DNA of 64,000 bases. It comes from Denitrovibrio acetiphilus DSM 12809. Lineage in GTDB: Bacteria; Chrysiogenota; Deferribacteres; Deferribacterales; Geovibrionaceae. The stretch covers positions 1,736,001-1,800,000 of the forward strand of contig NC_013943.1 of assembly GCF_000025725.1 (NCBI RefSeq), written 5' to 3'. Below the pieces are notes generated by a model. That model searched no databases. It saw only the letters and a list, made by a program, of their open reading frames with translations, and was not told the origin of the DNA. Shown piece after piece: positions 45,618-54,342 of this stretch. Each line of letters opens with the position of its first letter. The first letter of the stretch is position 1. The translations under genes were made by a program, and so were the position numbers.

Positions 45618-45647
45618 AAAGGGTGTCCACATGGGCACCCTTTTTTT
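45618..45647 (+). terminator. Terminator after nifJ
   Basis: AAAGGGTG and CACCCTTT form a perfect 8-bp stem with a 10-nt loop, followed by seven T. Confidence 0.9.
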
Positions 45648-45654
45648 ATGATGT

Positions 45655-45783
45655 CAAAGATAGAACACCACGCATTTATGCGTAGATAAATGAGCTAATC
45701 ACAGCTTTAGAGCTTATAAGTCATTGCAAGAAATGTAATGACGAAGCAATAGAACAACAGGTTTACCCGTGGGAATCTATAAG
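45655..45783 (-). repeat. Dispersed intergenic repeat, copy C (inverted)
   Basis: Read on the minus strand it goes ATAGATTCCCACGGGTAAACC, ATTGCTTCGTCATTACATTTC, GCAATGACTTATAAGCTC, GCTGTGATTAGCTCATTTATC and ends GCATAAATGCGTGGTGTTCT. It has the first, core and last modules but lacks the two middle modules of copy A. It begins 7 nt past the nifJ terminator. Confidence 0.85.
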
Positions 45784-45903
45784 CTACAAACAGTTACAAT
45801 CTCTTCAAAATAAATTATCTTATTTTTTAAAAAAACTGATTATTTAATTAAAAAAAAATTATTTATTGATTATAATTAAATAATACATACAAAGGAGTCG
45901 GTT

Positions 45904-47925
45904 ATGAAAGTTTCATTTAAAATGAAATTAATGGTTCCAGTGATTTTAGCAGTTTTCGTTGCTTTCGTTGTTTCAAGTTCTCTTGTAACTGCTGTAACAA
46001 AGAAAGAAGCAATAAATATAGCTAAAGAAACAGCGCTATATAAGCTGCAGGAGACATCAAACAGCCTTAAAGGTACTCTTGAGTCATATTTTAGTATTGC
46101 ATCAACTCTTGCAAACACTGCAACAATACTCTCTTCCTCCGGCGGGACAATGCCCAGAGAAGAGGTAATGAATATACTCATAGAAACTATGAAAACCACA
46201 CCTGGGTTATATGACGCCTGGATAGTATGGGAGCCAGGCATGTATAATGAAAATGATTTCAAGCTTGGCACTGAGCAATATGTCTTTGAAAATTATTTTG
46301 CTCCAATGGCATACAGAGACAAAGGAGAGATAGTCAGATATTATGCCGCTGACGTAAACAAGACTGATGAGGTAAGTTATTGGTACAATAAACCTTTGAA
46401 ATCAGGTAAAAAATATGTATCAAACCCTGTCGAATTCGACATAAACGGAAATATCATAACTCTTGTGACATTATCAGTGCCCTTCTTCAAAGATGGTAAA
46501 ACTATAGGTGTTGCCGGAGTGGATGTAACTGTCGATTTCATGAAAGAGATGATTAATAACATAAAATTTTATGAATCAGGTTACGCTTATCTTTACAGAG
46601 ATGACTTTCTTGTCTTCACCCATCCAGACTCATCAATTATAGGAAAGGACGCAAAAGAAGATCAGATGGACATTTACAAGACAACACGCAACCTTGAAGA
46701 TGTGATTGAAATCAAAAAATCTACAGCTAATAATGAAAATTCTATTTTTGCATACCACCCGTTTAAAATGGAGGGTACTGACTATATTTTTACTTTGTGC
46801 CTAAGCGTTCCAACCAAAGAGATTCTATCTTTTATGGATAAGATCAGCTATATAACAATGACAGGCGTAATAGTTTCTATCTTCCTCGTCTCTCTCATAA
46901 TCTTTCTGGTGGTCTCTAATCTGGTAAAAAAACTTGGCGGAGAACCTGAAAATGTCATTTCTATAATGAAAGTCATATCCAAGGGGGACTTCTCGCAGGA
47001 TCTTGCTTTAGCAAAGAATGATAACTTCTCTCTGGTATATTCTGTGAACATGATGCTTAACAGTCTCAACCAAATGCTGGGGCATGTTATAAAAAATGCT
47101 GACGAACTGAAAACCACAAGCTCCGACCTAAGCGCATCTGCAAATGAGCTGTCTGCCGGAACTATTTCTCAGTCAGAAAATGCAGGAATGATCGTAACTG
47201 CAACATCAGAGATGGCAGAAACCACACAGGGAATTGCACAAAATCTTTCAGATATTAGTGTCTACTCAACAGAAACATCATCCAAAGCACACGAGAGTAA
47301 GACAGCTGTTCAAAATTCAACCAAAGGAGTTTTAAGAATAAAAGAAACCGTTGACCAATCCCTTCAGCTCGTTACAGAACTTGGTCTCAGCTCTGACCAA
47401 ATAATTGAAATCGTCAGCGTAATAAATGATATAGCCGACCAGACAAATCTACTTGCCCTTAATGCGGCAATAGAAGCAGCGAGAGCAGGTGAACATGGAC
47501 GCGGATTCGCAGTGGTTGCAGACGAGGTGAGAAAGCTTGCGGAAAGAACTCAGTCCGCCACAACAGAAATAAGCGACCTTGTCAATACCACCAGAAACGG
47601 CATAAAGAGCGTGATAAAATCGATGGACGAAGTTAAAGTTAATGTGGACAATGGTGTAGAGCTATCGGAACAAGTTGCATCTTCTCTGGACATAATTGTT
47701 GAAGGGGTGCAAAAGCTTGAGGAAATGGTCAGCAACATCTCATCATCTACTTCTGAGATGGCATCAACAAGCTCTCAGATACAGAGAGACATCGATTCTG
47801 TGGCTATCGTTGCAGATGAAATCACTTCAACATCTAACCACATCGCCAGCAACTCCTCAACACTTGAGGTTATGAGCGATCAGATGAACGAACTTGTATC
47901 AAAATTCAAAATTAAAGAACTTTAA
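45904..47925 (+). CDS. Methyl-accepting chemotaxis protein with dCache sensor
   Basis: A 673-aa chemoreceptor. Transmembrane helices lie near 9-31 and 312-337. The periplasmic part has dCache features ([37 protein letters not shown]). HAMP follows (about 340-390). The signalling hairpin [17 protein letters not shown] sits near 517, flanked by methylation helices. The ligand is not predictable. AAAGGAG precedes the ATG and a terminator follows, so it is a single-gene unit. Confidence 0.95.
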   Translation: MKVSFKMKLMVPVILAVFVAFVVSSSLVTAVTKKEAINIAKETALYKLQETSNSLKGTLESYFSIASTLANTATILSSSGGTMPREEVMNILIETMKTTPGLYDAWIVWEPGMYNENDFKLGTEQYVFENYFAPMAYRDKGEIVRYYAADVNKTDEVSYWYNKPLKSGKKYVSNPVEFDINGNIITLVTLSVPFFKDGKTIGVAGVDVTVDFMKEMINNIKFYESGYAYLYRDDFLVFTHPDSSIIGKDAKEDQMDIYKTTRNLEDVIEIKKSTANNENSIFAYHPFKMEGTDYIFTLCLSVPTKEILSFMDKISYITMTGVIVSIFLVSLIIFLVVSNLVKKLGGEPENVISIMKVISKGDFSQDLALAKNDNFSLVYSVNMMLNSLNQMLGHVIKNADELKTTSSDLSASANELSAGTISQSENAGMIVTATSEMAETTQGIAQNLSDISVYSTETSSKAHESKTAVQNSTKGVLRIKETVDQSLQLVTELGLSSDQIIEIVSVINDIADQTNLLALNAAIEAARAGEHGRGFAVVADEVRKLAERTQSATTEISDLVNTTRNGIKSVIKSMDEVKVNVDNGVELSEQVASSLDIIVEGVQKLEEMVSNISSSTSEMASTSSQIQRDIDSVAIVADEITSTSNHIASNSSTLEVMSDQMNELVSKFKIKEL

Positions 47926-47936
47926 CAGCCGATATG

Positions 47937-47969
47937 AGGGGTGTCTATCCGGGCACCCCTATTTTATTT
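47937..47969 (+). terminator. Terminator after chemoreceptor gene
   Basis: AGGGGTG and CACCCCT form a perfect 7-bp stem with a 10-nt loop; tail ATTTTATTT. Confidence 0.75.
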
Positions 47970-47997
47970 CAACATCTATCTTCACTTCTGCAAAAAT

Positions 47998-48048
47998 ATG
48001 AACTAAAGTTCATTTTTCATCTTGACTAAACATGAACTATAGTTCATG
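47998..48048 (+). promoter_or_regulatory. Twin palindromic operators before methyltransferase-tetR
   Basis: ATGAACTAAAGTTCAT (47998-48013, 7 of 8 arm positions) and CATGAACTATAGTTCATG (48031-48048, perfect). The centres are 34 bp apart, about three helical turns. TATAGT inside the second site could be the -10. Probably the binding sites of the TetR-family protein encoded by the second gene. Confidence 0.75.
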
Positions 48049-48072
48049 TTATTAAAAAACAGCGAGGCTATT

Positions 48073-48669
48073 ATGAATAAATCTAAAACGAAAATACTTA
48101 AGCAGCAAAAAGTCTTTCCATGGTGGCTTGGTTACTTATTAGACAATCCGCTGAGGAGACTTTTACATCCTGCTGAAAAACTGCTCGCTCCGTATGTTAA
48201 GAACGGCATGACAACTCTTGACTATGGATGCGGCTTTGGGCACTACTCTATAGGCATGGCAAAACTGACAGGCAGAAATGGAAAAGTAATCGCAGTAGAT
48301 ATACAAAAAAAGATGCTGAGCCGGATGATGACACGTGCAGGCAAAGCAGGAGTAGACAAAATAATAAAAGCCCATCTTTGTGATGGTAAATCTATCGGCA
48401 TCAGTGACAGATTAGATTTTGCAGTAATAAGCAACTCACTGCACGAAACACCAAACCCATCAGACATCCTTAGAGAAATCTTTACATTGCTGAAACCGGA
48501 CGGTATTCTATTATTACTGGAACCTAAGGCAGTTAAAAAATATTTTAACTCAGAAGTAGAAACAGCAAAAAACATCGGGTACATACAGATGAAGGAACCA
48601 GTAATTTTCAAACAACTTACAGCCATCTTCCGGAAAAAGGGGGTAGACGGAACAAGTGACATGGATTAA
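48073..48669 (+). CDS. Class I SAM-dependent methyltransferase
   Basis: A 198-aa UbiE-like methyltransferase fold: motif I LDYGCGFGHYSIGMA (about 50-64), acidic loop VIAVDIQ, motif II FAVISNSLHE, and motif III LLKPDGILLLLEP. The substrate is unknown. GAGG lies before the ATG at 48073; the frame from 48046 would begin inside the second operator. It overlaps the tetR-like gene by 14 nt, so its expression is probably repressed by that protein. Confidence 0.85.
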   Translation: MNKSKTKILKQQKVFPWWLGYLLDNPLRRLLHPAEKLLAPYVKNGMTTLDYGCGFGHYSIGMAKLTGRNGKVIAVDIQKKMLSRMMTRAGKAGVDKIIKAHLCDGKSIGISDRLDFAVISNSLHETPNPSDILREIFTLLKPDGILLLLEPKAVKKYFNSEVETAKNIGYIQMKEPVIFKQLTAIFRKKGVDGTSDMD

Positions 48670-49285
48670 CGGCGAATTCGAAGCAAAGCAGCAGAGAGCA
48701 GATGAGAAAAAAAAGAAGATACTCGACGCTGCACTCGAAATGTTTGGTAATGAAGGTTATTACAAAACCACAGCAAAGGAAATAGCTTCCAGAGCAGGTG
48801 TTGCAACAGGTACATTTTACCGCTACTTCAAAGATAAGAAGGCCGTTCTGATGGCTGTGTGCCACAGAACAGACGATGAAATAAGCAGAGAGATATTCCA
48901 AACCGCAGCCGAACTGCGCAAAGCGGGTGTCTCCGAAAGGAAAATACTTGATAATATACTGGAATCGGCCGTAAAAGCTCATCATATGCAAAAAGGCTTT
49001 CACCTTGAGATATTATCTCTTCAGATGAGAGATAAAGACATTATGAGCTGGGTCGACGACAGAGAGCGAAAAGTATTTCAGTCTATCACTGACTTTCTGC
49101 GGTCAAGCCATGAGCCTTTGAAAATCACTGACCTCAAGGCTGCTGCTGAAATTATAAGCTACACCATTGAAACTATTGCACACAGAGCAGTCCTTATGAC
49201 ACCATACACGGACGAAAAAAGGCTCATAGGTGAGCTTCAGGAAATGATGGCAAGATATATATACGGAGACAGGTTCGCTGACTAA
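48656..49285 (+). CDS. TetR-family transcriptional regulator
   Basis: A 209-aa repressor. The N-terminal HTH is LDAALEMFGNEGYYKTTAKE with IASRAGVATGTFYRYFKDKK (about 26-66), the classic TetR pattern; the helical C-terminal domain binds an unknown ligand. The GTG at 48656 lies within the end of the methyltransferase gene. The paired palindromes upstream of the methyltransferase fit auto-repression. Confidence 0.92.
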   Translation: MTWINGEFEAKQQRADEKKKKILDAALEMFGNEGYYKTTAKEIASRAGVATGTFYRYFKDKKAVLMAVCHRTDDEISREIFQTAAELRKAGVSERKILDNILESAVKAHHMQKGFHLEILSLQMRDKDIMSWVDDRERKVFQSITDFLRSSHEPLKITDLKAAAEIISYTIETIAHRAVLMTPYTDEKRLIGELQEMMARYIYGDRFAD

Positions 49286-49312
49286 AAAAAGGGCAGATGT
49301 GAATACCTGCCC
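49284..49312 (-). terminator. Terminator of the solute-binding protein gene
   Basis: GGGCAG and CTGCCC stem with a 10-nt loop and a seven-T run on the minus strand; it touches the tetR stop codon, so it may serve both convergent units. Confidence 0.8.
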
Positions 49313-49334
49313 CATTTATTAATACTATATAAGC

Positions 49335-50144
49335 TTACTGAACCTTTTCAACCCAGTCAGCACTTTCAAACCATTTGTTATAAATAACCTGATACTTCCC
49401 ATCACCTTTTATCTGTTGCAGGTAATTATTGATCCAGTTAACGAAATCATAATCCCCTCTTCTAACTGCGAATGCAAGGGGTTCAAATGTAAAAGGCTCT
49501 TCCAGATGGACGACCCTCTCTTTATGTTTTGATGCGAAAATGGCATTAGGAGGCAGGTCATAAACAAATGCATCCACTCTGCCGTTAACAACTTCCATCA
49601 TCCCCTCGGCTTCTGTCTCATACTGGCGATGCTTAGCATTAGGCATATATTTGCTTATAGCGATATCGCCTGTTGTCCCGAGTTTAGCGCATACGGTATA
49701 TTTTGGATCGTTAAGATCTTTATAAGATTTAACTTTATCAGCTACTTTTTTATTGATTATTATTGTCTGTCCGACAACAATATATGGGTCTGCAAAATTA
49801 ACTCTGAGATTTCTGAGCTGTGTAACAGTCATCCCACCCATAATAAGGTCGAATTTTCCTGTCAGAAGCGCAGGTATAATACCGTCCCAGGCTGTTGTTA
49901 CAATTTCAAGCTTAACACCCATGCTTTTTGCCATATCTTTTGCAAGGTCTATGTCAAAGCCGATGAGTTCGCCTTTTTTATCTCTCATTTCAAAAGGCAT
50001 ATAGCCCGGATCAAGTCCAACTTTAAACACACCGCTTTTGACTATTGAGTCTAATGCAGACACCGGCTGGTCGTCATTATCCTTTGCTACAGCGCTCACA
50101 GCCATTGTTAACATTAGACACAAGACCAATAACACTCGCTTCAT
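49335..50144 (-). CDS. Periplasmic amino-acid-type solute-binding protein
   Basis: A 269-aa SBP_bac_3 family protein. Signal peptide of about 20 residues (ending VSAVAKD). Family motifs are KVGLDPGYMPFEM, GFDIDLAKDMAKSMGV, WDGIIPALLTGKFDLIMGGM and GTTGDIAISKYMP. Such proteins feed polar amino-acid ABC transporters or serve as chemoreceptor ligands. No permease or ATPase gene is adjacent, so its partner is unknown. GGAGGAAC precedes the ATG at 50144; the longer frame is not needed. Confidence 0.92.
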   Translation of the reverse strand: MKRVLLVLCLMLTMAVSAVAKDNDDQPVSALDSIVKSGVFKVGLDPGYMPFEMRDKKGELIGFDIDLAKDMAKSMGVKLEIVTTAWDGIIPALLTGKFDLIMGGMTVTQLRNLRVNFADPYIVVGQTIIINKKVADKVKSYKDLNDPKYTVCAKLGTTGDIAISKYMPNAKHRQYETEAEGMMEVVNGRVDAFVYDLPPNAIFASKHKERVVHLEEPFTFEPLAFAVRRGDYDFVNWINNYLQQIKGDGKYQVIYNKWFESADWVEKVQ

Positions 50145-50241
50145 ACTTGTTCCTCCGTATAGATTAATCTCAGTAATATAACCTACTGAGAAAGTACGCA
50201 CTAGTAATATTTTAAAAAGATACAACAGTTAATTATTATTT

Positions 50242-51801
50242 CTATAAAGTAAATATTATACGCAAAACACCAAGGCAATACAACACTATAGAAATTACAC
50301 GGTCATAAGGCAGACCGGAACGCTGTACGAAAAAAGCTGTAACGATAAGTATTACACCTGCCATAAATGGGCGTATATGTTTAAAGAGCGACAGTTTCAG
50401 ACGTTCGATATCATCCGGTGAAAGCTTGACCTCCAGGCTGAAATCTGCCATTTCGTCTATGATCTTTTTAACTTTCTTAAACGTAAGAGGCAGTTCAATA
50501 AATTCATGCTTTGCAGTCTCTAAAAAACCAACATCAAATCCCAGTGCCTCCGGAAGTTTGTCTTTGAGGATAGGTAAGATGTCCTTTATGCCGTTAAAGT
50601 TAGCAACGTAATTAGTGCCAAGCCCTTCGATAATTGAACTAACCCGCATAATATAAATGGCTTCCTGAGGAAGCTTATAAGGGATGGACTTCATAGAATC
50701 CAGCAGCTCAAAAGCGAGGGTCTGCATACTTTTTGCATCAAGCTGATCGTTGTCAAGTATATCGAAAATGCGCTCTGCCAGATCCTGCAGATCAAAATCA
50801 GGCGCGTCCTGCGAAATAATGCCGAGCCTCTTGGCATAACGTATATACATTTCGAAGTTACGTTCGTGAGCTGCTTTTACAAGCTGTATAATCGCCTGTC
50901 TGGTTTTGGAAGGGATCTTTTGCACCATACCAAAATCAAGCAGGATAAGTTCGCCTTTTTCTGTAACCATGAGGTTACCCGGGTGTGGGTCAGCGTGAAA
51001 ATACCCTTTGATAAACATCTGATCCACATAAAAATAAACCAGTTTTTTCATGATATCTTCGAAATTAATATTCAGCTTTTTAAGATTCTCTTTATCGTCA
51101 AAGCGGTAACCATCCACAAAAGACATAACGAGAGCATCCGCACACGAACACTCGCTGTAGCCATCCGGAAAACTCACACCGGCATACTTATATGTTTCTG
51201 CAAATTTTTTAAGGTTTGAAAGCTCCACAGACAGATCAACTTCTTTTTTTATCATTTTGGTAAATTCGGCAATAACAGCATCAAGTGAGTTCTTGGTATT
51301 CTCAGAGAAAAGAGGTCGGAATAAACTGTTGAAATAATTAAGTATTCTTATGTCTGCACGAATCACATTCTGAATGTCGAACCTGCGCAGCTTAACGGCA
51401 ACCTCACGCCCGTCAACGAGAACAGCTCTATGCACCCGCCCTATTGACGCACTGGCTATGGGTTCTTTGTCGAATTCTTTGAAACAGACCTTATCAGCAA
51501 AAGCTTTTTCAAAAACACGGGTAAAGTCTTTTTCTGACATTGGAGGTATTTCGTCATGAAGCTGCCTCAGATAAACAAGATATTCATCTGTAAAGAAATC
51601 TGCACGGGTGGCAAGTACCTGCGCCAGCTTAATAAAACTCGCACCAAGATTGTTAATTTTCCTGATCAGTTTCTCAGGGGGCAAGGGCTTAACAAAAAGG
51701 AAGCTTCTGCGCCCTTTTATAATAAGAAACACCGTCAGGATTACACGAAAAACTGTGTATATCCTGAAAGGGTTATAATATTTTCTTAAACTTTTAAGCA
51801 C
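50242..51801 (-). CDS. ABC1/UbiB-family atypical kinase
   Basis: A 519-aa membrane-associated protein-kinase-like ATPase. The usual KxGQ motif reads FIKLAQVLATR (Ala for Gly). The ASIGRVHRA loop, HADPHPGNLM catalytic loop and LLDFGMV metal site follow. The C-terminus has two hydrophobic helices (AGVILIVTAFFVQ and a final one). In bacteria the family is linked to ubiquinone or other isoprenoid lipid metabolism. The GTG start shares one base with the stop of the preceding gene (TAGTG), so translation is coupled. Confidence 0.9.
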   Translation of the reverse strand: MLKSLRKYYNPFRIYTVFRVILTVFLIIKGRRSFLFVKPLPPEKLIRKINNLGASFIKLAQVLATRADFFTDEYLVYLRQLHDEIPPMSEKDFTRVFEKAFADKVCFKEFDKEPIASASIGRVHRAVLVDGREVAVKLRRFDIQNVIRADIRILNYFNSLFRPLFSENTKNSLDAVIAEFTKMIKKEVDLSVELSNLKKFAETYKYAGVSFPDGYSECSCADALVMSFVDGYRFDDKENLKKLNINFEDIMKKLVYFYVDQMFIKGYFHADPHPGNLMVTEKGELILLDFGMVQKIPSKTRQAIIQLVKAAHERNFEMYIRYAKRLGIISQDAPDFDLQDLAERIFDILDNDQLDAKSMQTLAFELLDSMKSIPYKLPQEAIYIMRVSSIIEGLGTNYVANFNGIKDILPILKDKLPEALGFDVGFLETAKHEFIELPLTFKKVKKIIDEMADFSLEVKLSPDDIERLKLSLFKHIRPFMAGVILIVTAFFVQRSGLPYDRVISIVLYCLGVLRIIFTL

Positions 51802-52076
51802 TATTTATTTTTAAGCAGTTCTTTCAGTTCGGCAATGTCATCTTTGGTTGCAAGCCCCATGTCCGACATAACTTCTTTTACGATATTTTTAAGCTTATCC
51901 TGAAATTCTTTCTCTTCTTCTTTCGCTTTGGATTTAGCTTTTTCTATGAACTCGTCCCTTTCGGCTTTGGACATTTTACCTTTCTCCATAAGCTCTTTAG
52001 CTTCTTCTTCTATCTTCTCTTTCGCAAGCATTGCAGTGCCTATGCCGAGATAAAACAGTTCTTTGATTTCAGACAT
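51801..52076 (-). CDS. Phasin-like coiled-coil protein
   Basis: A 91-aa, highly charged helical protein. A short hydrophobic start (LGIGTAMLAKEKIEEEA) is followed by Lys/Glu-rich heptads to the end, like the PhaF/PhaI or YqfT-type proteins often found beside UbiB. GGAGG precedes the ATG. It is coupled to the UbiB-like gene by TAGTG, which suggests a joint role at the membrane. No PHA genes are visible. Confidence 0.78.
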   Translation of the reverse strand: MSEIKELFYLGIGTAMLAKEKIEEEAKELMEKGKMSKAERDEFIEKAKSKAKEEEKEFQDKLKNIVKEVMSDMGLATKDDIAELKELLKNK

Positions 52077-52105
52077 TTGATCCTCCGCTTATTTGATAAT
52101 TAATA

Positions 52106-53938
52106 TTACCCCAGATCATTAAGCTTGGCTTCATAGAATTCAGATTTTGTGCTTAGCTCATCTGTCAGCTCAAGGAGCCTCTCCAGACCAGTTTCAGCAA
52201 AAATCTTCGCATCATCAAGTTCTTTTGAGAATTTTGCTATCATATCAGAATCCCCTTCGCCTGAGGCACTGATAAGTTGAGTATTGAGGGTATCAATTTT
52301 AATCTCGTTCGCCTCAAGCTCCTTTTCGAGTTTTTTTACTTCGTCCTCAATGGGCTTAAGCGCTTTATTTTTCTCTGATATAACCTCTGCACGCAGTTTT
52401 CTAAGTTCCTTTTTGTTCATAGAACTGGTTGGGGCAGAATTTTCAGAAGAGTCATCATCGTCCCAGCCGACTTTTTTAAGAAATTCGGTATACCCGCCTT
52501 CAAAAACTTCTATACAGTTATTTTTAAAGACTATGAGCCTTTCAGCAAATGCCTTCAGAAACATTTCGTTGTGGGTTACCATAACGACAGACCCCTTAAA
52601 CTCATCTATCGCAGCTAGAAGCGAATCGCAGGACTGCATATCAAGGTGGTTTGTCGGCTCATCCAGAAAAAGGATATTCGATGGCTTCAGAATTGTTTTA
52701 GCCAGCATAACACGACTCTTCTCCCCACCGGAAAGCACTGATATCTTTTTAAGAGCTTCATCACCGGAAAACATCATCGTACCGGCAACGTCTCTGGCTC
52801 TCTGCTTATCAACAACAGTATCAGTATTTATAAGCTCCTGCTCTATGGTTGCATTCATGTCCAAACGCAATACGTTAGTCTGTTCGTAAATACCAGCACG
52901 AAGGTTTGAGTGGGTGGAAACCTCTCCACTATCAGGTTTAATTATCCCGCATAAAAGTTTCAGGAGTGTTGTCTTTCCCCGTCCGTTCTTACCTATGATG
53001 CATATTTTCTCATCAGAACCTATCGTTATGTTAAAGTTTTTAATAAGCTGCCTGTTTTTGTCATAACCAAAAGATATATTTTTTGCAGTCAGCAGTTCTT
53101 TTGCTCTTATAGGCGTATGATTAAATTTAAATTCCAGATCTTCAATATCATCAAGTTTTTCCAGCTCCCCCATTCGCTCAAGAGCTTTAACACGCGACTG
53201 AGCACGGCTTGCGAGGGATGCTTTCGACTTAAAGCGTGTGATAAACTGCTCCATATCTTTTCTTTTCTGCTCTTCGTTCTGCCTTGTCTTTTCGTAGATC
53301 TCCTCTTCAGTAGCAACCTGCTCATAGAATTTATCAGTATTGCCGGGGATCTTCTTAACTTTCTGCCTGTGAATGCCTAAAATATGTGTAACGACCTTGT
53401 CCATAAAAGACCTGTCGTGAGTGATAAGTATAAGCTCACCGCTCCACTTAAGGAGAAAATCCTCCAGCCAACGTATAGAGGTAATGTCAAGGTAGTTGGT
53501 CGGCTCATCCAGCATAAGCAGGTCAGGCTCGGAAAGCAGCAGCTTCACAAGGTTCAGACGTACCTGATACCCGCCGGAGAATTCTGAAGGGTGTTTTTTA
53601 AAGTCAGCCTCCGAGAACCCTAGTCCTGATAATATTTTTTCAGCACGCCATGTCTGATCCCGCTCATCTTCGGGGAGCCCTAAAGCTGCCTCGTCCAGAG
53701 CGTTATCCATCCTGAAATCAAGCTGTTGTTTAAGATACCCTATCTGGTAATTTTTCGGAACATTCATAAGTCCTTCGTCCTGTTCCTCTTCTCCGGTCAG
53801 AATGCGCATCAGGGTAGTTTTGCCATGACCATTGCGCCCAACCAATCCTACTTTTTCGCCTTTATTAATGCGGAAGCTTATATTTTTTAAAAGCTCTCTG
53901 GCGCCATACGCCTTTGACATATTTTCAATACTTATCAT
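52106..53938 (-). CDS. ABC-F family ATPase (Uup/EttA-like)
   Basis: A 610-aa soluble twin-NBD protein without membrane segments, acting on ribosomes. NBD1: Walker A GRNGHGKTT (about 35-43), signature SGGYQVR, Walker B LLMLDEPTNYLD. NBD2: GKNGRGKTT, LSGGEKSRV, ILFLDEPTNHLD. The inter-domain P-site tRNA interaction linker lies about 235-290, and a C-terminal coiled coil (about 545-610) is Uup-like. It could resolve ribosome stalls or polyproline motifs. Single gene. Confidence 0.93.
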   Translation of the reverse strand: MISIENMSKAYGARELLKNISFRINKGEKVGLVGRNGHGKTTLMRILTGEEEQDEGLMNVPKNYQIGYLKQQLDFRMDNALDEAALGLPEDERDQTWRAEKILSGLGFSEADFKKHPSEFSGGYQVRLNLVKLLLSEPDLLMLDEPTNYLDITSIRWLEDFLLKWSGELILITHDRSFMDKVVTHILGIHRQKVKKIPGNTDKFYEQVATEEEIYEKTRQNEEQKRKDMEQFITRFKSKASLASRAQSRVKALERMGELEKLDDIEDLEFKFNHTPIRAKELLTAKNISFGYDKNRQLIKNFNITIGSDEKICIIGKNGRGKTTLLKLLCGIIKPDSGEVSTHSNLRAGIYEQTNVLRLDMNATIEQELINTDTVVDKQRARDVAGTMMFSGDEALKKISVLSGGEKSRVMLAKTILKPSNILFLDEPTNHLDMQSCDSLLAAIDEFKGSVVMVTHNEMFLKAFAERLIVFKNNCIEVFEGGYTEFLKKVGWDDDDSSENSAPTSSMNKKELRKLRAEVISEKNKALKPIEDEVKKLEKELEANEIKIDTLNTQLISASGEGDSDMIAKFSKELDDAKIFAETGLERLLELTDELSTKSEFYEAKLNDLG

Positions 53939-54004
53939 CTTTTACCTGTTGATTATTTTGTGATTTACTGACAGTTATACTCTAAATAGATCGAAAATCA
54001 AAAG

Positions 54005-54025
54005 AAAAAGGGAGCGGACGCTCCC
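54005..54025 (-). terminator. Terminator after STAS-like gene
   Basis: GGGAGC and GCTCCC stem with loop of four, then TTTTT on the minus strand. Confidence 0.75.
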
Positions 54026-54037
54026 ATTATGAATTGC

Positions 54038-54331
54038 TTATTTTCTATGTACGTTAAAAAGTTCTATAAGATTAAGCTGGTCAAGAAGGTTATAAAGCCT
54101 GTCGTCCCACACATTCACCTGAATTGTGATATTGTCGACATTAATAAGTTTGATCAGATAACCTATAACTGAGGACACCATTGAAAGGGAATCAAGAACA
54201 TTAAAAGTGATATGATCTGCTCCCTTCGCAACAAGTGACTGGGAAACGTTTTTAATTTCGTCATAATCATCAAGAGATTTGATATTACCTGTGATCTCTA
54301 TTGTACGCCCGTCGACAGCCCTGATATCCAT
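54038..54331 (-). CDS. STAS-like small protein
   Basis: A 97-aa protein with alternating strands and helices that fits the STAS fold of anti-sigma-factor antagonists (DGRTIEITGNIKSLDDYDEI, then ITFNVLDSLSMVSSVIGYLI; the Ser-rich turn lies where the phospho-Ser usually is). The assignment is from pattern only. GGGGGG precedes the ATG. It lies 11 nt after a chemoreceptor gene and is probably co-transcribed, so it may take part in that receptor's output. Confidence 0.65.
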   Translation of the reverse strand: MDIRAVDGRTIEITGNIKSLDDYDEIKNVSQSLVAKGADHITFNVLDSLSMVSSVIGYLIKLINVDNITIQVNVWDDRLYNLLDQLNLIELFNVHRK

Positions 54332-54342
54332 ATCGCCCCCCT

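Noticed and set aside
45655-45783. Small RNA gene after nifJ
   Set aside because: The sequence is explained by repeat copy C; no promoter or separate terminator was found.
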